Positions 7,187 through 11,912 of a stretch of DNA of 11,912 nucleotides are shown here, piece after piece. The stretch is from an uncultured Clostridia bacterium (lineage in GTDB: Bacteria > Bacillota_A > Clostridia > Christensenellales > Aristaeellaceae), in assembly GCA_934645275.1 (NCBI GenBank), contig CAKUDW010000036.1:1-11912 (forward strand), given 5' to 3'. A program made the translations under genes and the position numbers. Numbering within the stretch: the stretch's first letter is position 1; every line of letters starts with the position of its first letter. A model generated the notes under the pieces. It had not been told where the DNA came from. It saw only the letters and a program-made list of their open reading frames with translations, and searched no databases.

Positions 7187-8560
7187 ATGATGCTTAAGTA
7201 CAACGCTCCTCTGGATCCCGGTTTTCAGCCAATGGAAATGATACTGCGTGACTTCGAAGCGCGCGTGAAGGCTGAAGGTGGCCAGCGCCTATGCGTGGCG
7301 CTGGAACGCAATCGCGGCTACTGCGAGCGCTTTGCGCTGGATATCCTGCCCGACGGTGTGGACGATGATCTGAACTGCGCCGTGCTGGAACGCTACATCA
7401 AGACGCTGCTGTGGATCTACGGCGGATGGAAAATCCACATCTGTGGTTCGAAAGTAATTTACAATTATCAGAACGCCGCCTACCGCAAGGGCGGACTGCG
7501 CGAATTCGACGTGTGGTTCATGAGCCGCGTGTATGAACGCCCATTTGAGGTAGTTCATGTAGAAAACGAAGCCGGCATGCCCGAGGTCAAACGCAGCGCC
7601 AGCGCCGTGGGACGCCACCTGAGCGGCTGCCGCATCGGCTTTGACGCAGGCGGCAGCGACCGCAAGGTCAGCGCCGTAATCGACGGTGAAAGCGTATATT
7701 CTGAGGAGGTTGTCTGGCATCCGAAAACGCAATCCGACCCCGAATACCATTACAGCGGCATCATGGAGGCCTTCCGCACCGCCGCGAGCAAGCTACCGCG
7801 TGTAGATGGTATTGGCGTGAGCACAGCGGGCGTGTTGATCGACAACCGCGTAATGGTTGCGTCACTGTTCGTAAAAGTGAACGACGAAGACTTCGAACGC
7901 CGCGTGAAGAATATCTATCTGGACGCAGCGAAGGAACTGGGGGAAAACATCCCCATCGGGGTTGCCAACGACGGCGATGTAACCGCGCTGGCAGGCGCAA
8001 TGGATTTGAACGATAACGGCGTGCTCGGCATCGCCATGGGTACCAGTGAGGCCGGCGGCTATGTGGACATGCACGGCAACATCACTGGCTGGCTAAACGA
8101 GCTGGCCTTCGTACCGGTGGACTTCAACCGTGAAGCCGCCGTAGACGAATGGAGCGGCGATTACGGCTGCGGCGTGAAGTATTTCTCACAGGACAGCGCC
8201 ATCAAGCTTGCTCCGGCCGCGGGTATTCCGCTGGACGAAGCGCTCAGTCCCGCCGAAAAACTGAAAATTATCCAGCAGCTGATGGCTGAAAACGACCCGC
8301 GCGCCGTGCGCATCTACGAAACCATCGGCGTGTATTTCGGCTATGCCATCGCCTACTATGCGCGCTTCTACGACATGCGCCATGTGCTGATCATGGGCCG
8401 CGTTACCAGCGGCGAGGGCGGCGTAATCCTGTTAAACCGCGCGCGCGAAGTGCTTGCGGGCGAATTTCCGGCGCTGGCTGAGCAAATTGAACTGACCATA
8501 CCGGATGAATCCAGCCGTCGCGTAGGCCAGTCCATCGCTGCGGCAAGCCTTCCGGAATGA
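7187..8560 (+). CDS. ROK-family sugar kinase-like protein with N-terminal extension
   Basis: 457 residues, longer than the usual 300-residue ROK kinase. AAGGAG nine bases upstream supports the ATG at 7187; the next codon is also ATG. ROK motifs begin near residue 148: GFDAGGSDRK (151-160, phosphate loop), GIGVSTAGV (208-216), ANDGD with the likely catalytic Asp262, and GIAMGTSEAGGYVD (281-294). The usual ROK zinc motif (GH...CxCGxxGC) is reduced to YGCGVKYFS (326-334), so zinc is probably not bound. Residues 1-146 form a separate region I do not recognise, with no helix-turn-helix visible, so it does not look like a ROK repressor. Next to nagA, phosphorylation of GlcNAc, ManNAc or a related sugar is the likely job. 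Annotation as a kinase is firm by motif; substrate is inferred. Confidence 0.82.
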   Translation: MMLKYNAPLDPGFQPMEMILRDFEARVKAEGGQRLCVALERNRGYCERFALDILPDGVDDDLNCAVLERYIKTLLWIYGGWKIHICGSKVIYNYQNAAYRKGGLREFDVWFMSRVYERPFEVVHVENEAGMPEVKRSASAVGRHLSGCRIGFDAGGSDRKVSAVIDGESVYSEEVVWHPKTQSDPEYHYSGIMEAFRTAASKLPRVDGIGVSTAGVLIDNRVMVASLFVKVNDEDFERRVKNIYLDAAKELGENIPIGVANDGDVTALAGAMDLNDNGVLGIAMGTSEAGGYVDMHGNITGWLNELAFVPVDFNREAAVDEWSGDYGCGVKYFSQDSAIKLAPAAGIPLDEALSPAEKLKIIQQLMAENDPRAVRIYETIGVYFGYAIAYYARFYDMRHVLIMGRVTSGEGGVILLNRAREVLAGEFPALAEQIELTIPDESSRRVGQSIAAASLPE

Positions 8561-8577
8561 GAAAGTGCTACTTTATA

Positions 8578-8610
8578 GGGGAATGCCGCCTTTGGCATTT
8601 CCCTTTTTTT
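8578..8610 (+). terminator. Rho-independent terminator of the nagA-ROK operon
   Basis: A 10-pair stem (8578-8587 with 8594-8603, one G-T wobble) with a six-base loop is followed at once by seven T. It lies 18 bases after the ROK stop codon. Confidence 0.88.
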
Positions 8611-8630
8611 AAGGGCGAGAATTCGCAAAA

Positions 8631-8671
8631 GCGCTACCGAAGACTCCACAAAGTGGAGGCTCCGGTAGCGC
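8631..8671. repeat. 19-bp inverted repeat with 3-base loop
   Basis: 8631-8649 pairs with 8653-8671, with 17 of 19 positions matched and an AAA loop. No T-run follows on the plus strand, so it is not an ordinary terminator there. It forms the core of the larger nested element. Confidence 0.75.
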
Positions 8672-8822
8672 CGTCCGTTCTCGACAGCGGCATAGCCATT
8701 CTCCTATAAAGGAAACCTCGACAATGCTTCAGCAAATCTTCAGATAGAATCCAGCTCAGATCCTACTTGCGGCGCTATGCTTATACCGTTCCAAAGCGAA
8801 CGGAAAGGAAGGATGATTCTAT

Positions 8823-9530
8823 ATGAAACTGCTGAAGAAACTGTTCCCCACCCTGCTGGCGGCGCTCGCGATTGCCGCGCTCTGCGCGCCTGCGCTGGCA
8901 CAGGCCACCAGCATTGCGCTGGACGGCGAAATCTACACCTTCGTCGGCGACGCGGACAGCTATCAGGCCGACGGCAAAACCTTCATCATCGGCCGCGACA
9001 ACGTGACGGTGCGCTCTCCCGGCGAGGCCGACCGCGTGCTGCCGCTGACAACGTCGACGGGAGAAGCAACTGTGTCTGCTGGGAGCGGCGCAGCCTACAC
9101 CGGCGCAACCTACACCTCATGGGACAACGATATTGAAATTGCCTGGGATGGCAGCTCCGCCGAGGCCATCGAATCCACCGGCGAGGTCTCATCGATGGCG
9201 CAGGACAGCACCTCAGTCGAATCTGCCCATTCCTCTGCCGAGAATATGCGCGTGTTCTGCGCACCCTACGCAGAATTTGGTCTGAGCTATGACGCCGAGC
9301 GCGACACGCTGGTCTACATGGGTAAGCGCGTGCGCCATTTCACGGATGTGCGCCAGAGCGACGGTAAATCGCCCGCGGATGATGATTTTCAGGGCAAGGT
9401 CACCTGTTCCATGCGCGAAACCGGCGAGATCGACCTGGAAACCATACGCGATTACACACAGCCCGACGCGGCGGGCGACGGCAAGCTGCTCGGCCTGCAC
9501 GTCATACCCGTAGATTATCGCACCCACTAA
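8823..9530 (+). CDS. Secreted protein of unknown function upstream of a two-component system
   Basis: 235 residues; AGGAAGGA (8806-8813) lies nine bases before the ATG. A clear signal peptide is seen: KLLKK, a hydrophobic core to about residue 22, and APALAQA with cleavage likely after Ala26 or Ala28. Cys21 lies in the signal region but is preceded by Leu rather than a lipobox, so lipoprotein anchoring is unlikely. The mature part has a beta-rich stretch (29-75), a Ser/Thr/Gly/Ala-rich middle (76-142) and a C-terminal region (143-235) with two Cys (146, 195) that could form a disulfide. I recognise no family. It has its own terminator and precedes a two-component pair, so it might be a ligand, accessory protein or target of that system; this rests on position only. 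Confidence 0.75.
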   Translation: MKLLKKLFPTLLAALAIAALCAPALAQATSIALDGEIYTFVGDADSYQADGKTFIIGRDNVTVRSPGEADRVLPLTTSTGEATVSAGSGAAYTGATYTSWDNDIEIAWDGSSAEAIESTGEVSSMAQDSTSVESAHSSAENMRVFCAPYAEFGLSYDAERDTLVYMGKRVRHFTDVRQSDGKSPADDDFQGKVTCSMRETGEIDLETIRDYTQPDAAGDGKLLGLHVIPVDYRTH

Positions 9531-9549
9531 AACGGGATCTACCGGCAGA

Positions 9550-9590
9550 GCGGGGCGTTCGATGACCGAACGCCCCGCAAATTTTATTTT
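9550..9590 (+). terminator. Strong terminator after the secreted-protein gene
   Basis: A perfect 12-bp GC-rich stem (9550-9561 with 9567-9578) with loop ATGAC is followed by AAATTTTATTTT. It separates the secreted-protein transcript from the regulator-kinase operon. Confidence 0.9.
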
Positions 9591-9624
9591 CGCGGCGAAA
9601 ATTCAGCCAAAATACAAAAAGCTG

Positions 9625-9633
9625 TGCTATTAT
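9625..9633 (+). promoter_or_regulatory. Extended -10 promoter of the regulator-kinase operon
   Basis: TGCTATTAT gives a TGn extension and a near-consensus -10. No clear -35 box is present. Expected start is near 9640, about 30 bases before the regulator's start codon. Its TGC-extended form resembles the promoter at 3211. Confidence 0.5.
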
Positions 9634-9670
9634 TTATCGAGAGAATAGCTGTACCGGGAGGATGCGCCAC

Positions 9671-10333
9671 ATGTATCGCATTTTGATCGTCGAGGACGAC
9701 TTTGACATTTCCGAGCTGCTGTGCGCGTGGCTAAACGAGCGCGGCTATCAGACGGAGGTTGCGGAGGACGGCCTGCGCGCGCTGGACATCTTCGCGAACG
9801 GGCGCTTTGATCTGGTACTGCTGGATCTGATGCTGCCGAAGCTGGATGGCTTCGGCGTGTGCGAATGGATACGCGGGCGCTCGAAGGTGCCCATTATCAT
9901 GCTCACGGCGCTGGACGGAGAGGCTGAACAGCTGCGCGGCTACGATCTTCAGATCGACGATTATGTTTCCAAACCGTTTTCCATGCCAGTGCTGCTGAAA
10001 AAGATCGCCGCTATACTGCGCCGCTGCGGAACGAGCGACGCGCCGAACCGGCTCTGTTACCGCGACCTGACGCTCGATCTGGATGCCTGCACCGCCGCAC
10101 GCGGCGGCGTGGAATTGCAGCTGACAAACCGCGAATTCGAATGTCTGCGCGAGCTGCTTCAGAACCAGGGACGGGTAATGACCTATCAGATGCTGATTAA
10201 CCGCATCTGGAACTACGATTATTTCGGCGATGAATGCGTGATTTACAGTCATATCAAAAATTTGCGCCGCAAAATCGGCGACGGCTACATTCATACCGTG
10301 CGGGGGATGGGTTACCGTGTGGACAAGATTTAG
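9671..10333 (+). CDS. OmpR-family response regulator
   Basis: 220 residues from the ATG at 9671. This start is preferred over the in-frame ATG at 9662 because GGGAGG (9656-9661) is nine bases upstream of 9671 but touches 9662. The receiver domain (1-115) has VEDD (7-10), the phosphate-accepting Asp52 in LLDLMLP, Thr79 in MLTA and Lys101 in SKPF, all as in active receivers. The C-terminal winged helix (about 125-220) has LTNREFECL, the ILINRIW-type stretch YQMLINRIWNYD, HIKNLRRKIGD and VRGMGYRVD, typical of OmpR/PhoB DNA binding. It is translated just ahead of its kinase, with a 17-base frame overlap. It should bind DNA when phosphorylated; targets are not known, and no obvious direct repeats stand out at the local promoters. 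Confidence 0.95.
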   Translation: MYRILIVEDDFDISELLCAWLNERGYQTEVAEDGLRALDIFANGRFDLVLLDLMLPKLDGFGVCEWIRGRSKVPIIMLTALDGEAEQLRGYDLQIDDYVSKPFSMPVLLKKIAAILRRCGTSDAPNRLCYRDLTLDLDACTAARGGVELQLTNREFECLRELLQNQGRVMTYQMLINRIWNYDYFGDECVIYSHIKNLRRKIGDGYIHTVRGMGYRVDKI

Positions 10334-11831
10334 ATCCAGCCTGACGCTGCGCATATTTGCAATGACCGCCGCGCTGCTGATCGCGATATGCCTGATAAGC
10401 TGCGGTGCGATCGCCTATCTCACGCCCATCAGTTACAGCGCGCTGCTGGAAAGCGAGCTCGAGCAACAGACGGACGCGCTGATTGATCGGCTTTCCGCAG
10501 CGCTTCCCAGGGACTGCGACGGCATACTGGCGGAATTCGAGCGGCAAACGGGCGCGGAAACCTGCCTGATCGACGAGCGCGGGGACGTGCTGCACGATAC
10601 CCTTGCCTATACCGCTTCCGAAGTAAGCTACGCCGCAACGACCATTGAAGAAGGCGACTATACCGGCGATATGGCCGCGGAAATCGCCACAGAGGAGGCC
10701 TATGCGGGCACGGCAGACGCAGCGACCAGTGCCGACGCTATTCAGCAAGTCACATTTTCCAGCAGTAACGACATGGAAAGCATGCGCGAACTGCGCTTTG
10801 CCGACGGCACAGGCGCGGAGCTGACTGTTCACGGCGGACTGCGCGCCGCAAATCAAAGTGTCGAAGCCATGAAGCGCGTGCTGCCCTGGCTGCTGCTGGC
10901 CGTCGTAATGCTGTCGCTGCTGGCTGCATTTTTTCATGCGCGGCTGATCGCGCGACCCGTAACGGAAATCAGCCGCATTGCCCGCCGCATCGCCGCACTC
11001 GATTTCAGCGCCCGCTGGCAACCGGGACGCAGGGACGAAATCGGCGCGCTGGGCGAAAGCCTAAACCTGCTGTCGGACAACCTGTCCAGCGCAATGGCTG
11101 AACTGGAGCGTGCCAACGCTGCGCTGCGCCGCGATATCGAGCATGAGCGCGAACTGGAACGCCAGCGCCTCGCCTTCTTTTCCGCCGCCTCGCACGAATT
11201 AAAGACGCCCGTGACCATACTGAAGGGACAGCTCGGCGGCATGCTGGCGCAGGTGGGCGTTTATCGTGATCGGGAAAAGTACCTGGCGCGCGCGCTGGAA
11301 GTAACCGGGCGCATGGAGCGCCTGATTCGCGAAATACTAACCATCAGCCGCATCGAATCCGGCGGCGCGGCATTGAAATGCGAGGCAGTCGATCTGAGCG
11401 CGCTGCTTGCGGCGCAGCTGGAAAGCGCCGGGGAGCTGATTGCGCAGCGCGTATTCAGGCTCACTGCCAATATTCAGCCTGGTGTGCAGATGCGCGGCAA
11501 CGCAGACCTGCTATCCAACGCGCTGGACAACATACTGATGAACGCGCTGCTCTACTCCCCCGAAGGCGCGGCGATACGCATATGGCTTTCGACCAATACG
11601 CTTCGCGTGGAAAACGACGGCGCGCGCATTCCCGCCAACGCACTGAGCACGCTCTTCACGCCCTTCTACCGCGTGGAACAGTCCCGCAACCGCAACAGTG
11701 GCGGCAGCGGGCTGGGGCTGTATCTGGTAAAACTGATACTGGAATTGCACGGCGCGCGCTGCGCCGTTGAGAACACCGCCACAGGCGTGCGCTTTACCGC
11801 ATGGCTGAGCTGCGATCAGAACGAAGTGTAA
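10317..11831 (+). CDS. Sensor histidine kinase, VanS-like
   Basis: 504 residues, starting at a GTG inside the end of the regulator gene (17-base overlap), which suggests translational coupling; GGGGGA (10302-10306) serves as ribosome binding site. Two membrane helices (about 13-35 and 188-208) enclose an outside domain of about 150 residues with an Ala/Thr/Asp/Glu-rich part (105-145). HAMP follows (209-262), then the phosphorylated His293 in ASHELKTP, an N box NALDNILMNALLYS (401-414), VENDGARIP (431-439), FTPFYRVEQSRNR (447-459) and GGSGLGLYLVK (462-472). The VEN-x-GxxIP and FYRVxxSRNR forms are those of VanS-like kinases. The G1 box reads DGARIP in place of DxGxGIP, which is common in that group. 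The signal is unknown; vancomycin or wall stress is only suggested by the family. Confidence 0.94.
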   Translation: MWTRFRSSLTLRIFAMTAALLIAICLISCGAIAYLTPISYSALLESELEQQTDALIDRLSAALPRDCDGILAEFERQTGAETCLIDERGDVLHDTLAYTASEVSYAATTIEEGDYTGDMAAEIATEEAYAGTADAATSADAIQQVTFSSSNDMESMRELRFADGTGAELTVHGGLRAANQSVEAMKRVLPWLLLAVVMLSLLAAFFHARLIARPVTEISRIARRIAALDFSARWQPGRRDEIGALGESLNLLSDNLSSAMAELERANAALRRDIEHERELERQRLAFFSAASHELKTPVTILKGQLGGMLAQVGVYRDREKYLARALEVTGRMERLIREILTISRIESGGAALKCEAVDLSALLAAQLESAGELIAQRVFRLTANIQPGVQMRGNADLLSNALDNILMNALLYSPEGAAIRIWLSTNTLRVENDGARIPANALSTLFTPFYRVEQSRNRNSGGSGLGLYLVKLILELHGARCAVENTATGVRFTAWLSCDQNEV

Positions 11832-11912
11832 GCTTGCACATAGGAATTGTCGGCGTTTCCTTGCAGGTTTACGCCCGAAAATCTGAAAGGATTCCAGCAA
11901 AAACTGGTGAGG
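11832..11912. other. Start of the next intergenic region
   Basis: After the kinase stop there are 81 bases to the window edge. They contain a small inverted repeat (CCAG, six bases, CTGG near the end) but no terminator, promoter or start codon I can support. Confidence 0.4.

Larger units (their letters stand above)
8571..8711. repeat. 141-bp nested palindromic element
   Basis: The ends are inverted copies: CTTTATAGGGGAATGCCGC (8571-8589) matches the complement of 8688-8711 with one mismatch and a six-base gap. Inside lie the terminator hairpin, then CGAGAA (8615-8620) paired with TTCTCG (8678-8683), then a 19-bp stem. It could be a small non-autonomous palindromic element that brought the terminator with it, or a structured RNA. 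I see no target-site duplication. Confidence 0.5.

Noticed and set aside
9662..9670. Upstream in-frame ATG for the response regulator
   Set aside because: It abuts the GGGAGG site with no spacing; the ATG at 9671 is at nine bases and gives the usual MYRILIVEDD start.
10317..11831. Vancomycin resistance locus
   Set aside because: Only the kinase resembles VanS; no vanH, vanA/B-type ligase or vanX follows within the window.

Overview
The window looks like chromosomal DNA of a GC-rich member of the Clostridia (Bacillota), plausibly a gut organism. The signs are strong AGGAGG-type ribosome binding sites, short AT-rich promoter spacers in otherwise GC-rich DNA, a CapA-like protein whose domain opens with the LGEIAIQ-type sequence I associate with Clostridia, and a VanS-like sensor kinase. 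I cannot place it to genus from the sequence. It holds housekeeping and surface/signalling genes; I see no phage, transposase, CRISPR array, rRNA or tRNA.

Region 1 (1-3300). The minus strand carries the 5' 2950 bases of a gene that runs off the left edge (at least 983 residues, no stop seen). Its product has a basic start, a 100-residue Asp/Tyr/Gly-rich tract, a two-helix membrane hairpin, a linker, and then twelve tandem copies of a 40-residue module with His-Cys-Cys-Cys spacing like an Ada-type zinc-binding domain. A clear sigma-A promoter (TTGACA-17-TATGCT) with a perfect 14-bp palindrome at the expected transcript start drives it. The 350-bp gap to the next, divergent gene also holds that gene's own extended -10 promoter and a second inverted repeat.

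Region 2 (3301-4880). A membrane-anchored CapA-family protein has a Pro-Thr spacer and an Ala/Asp-rich tail. Several residues usually found in the family's metal site are replaced. A hairpin follows it.

Region 3 (4889-8711). mutY (adenine DNA glycosylase) comes first. A promoter-led pair follows: nagA (GlcNAc-6-phosphate deacetylase), then a ROK-like sugar kinase with a 146-residue N-terminal extension. The pair probably handles amino sugars from wall recycling or glycans. It ends in a strong terminator that sits inside a 141-bp nested palindromic element.

Region 4 (8823-11831). A secreted protein of unknown function with its own terminator is followed by an OmpR-type response regulator and a VanS-like histidine kinase whose reading frames overlap by 17 bases. 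The secreted protein may be a partner or target of this two-component system, but that rests on adjacency alone.

The strongest candidate for something undescribed is the tandem zinc-module surface protein with its palindromic operator, next to a divergent CapA-like protein with an eroded active site.
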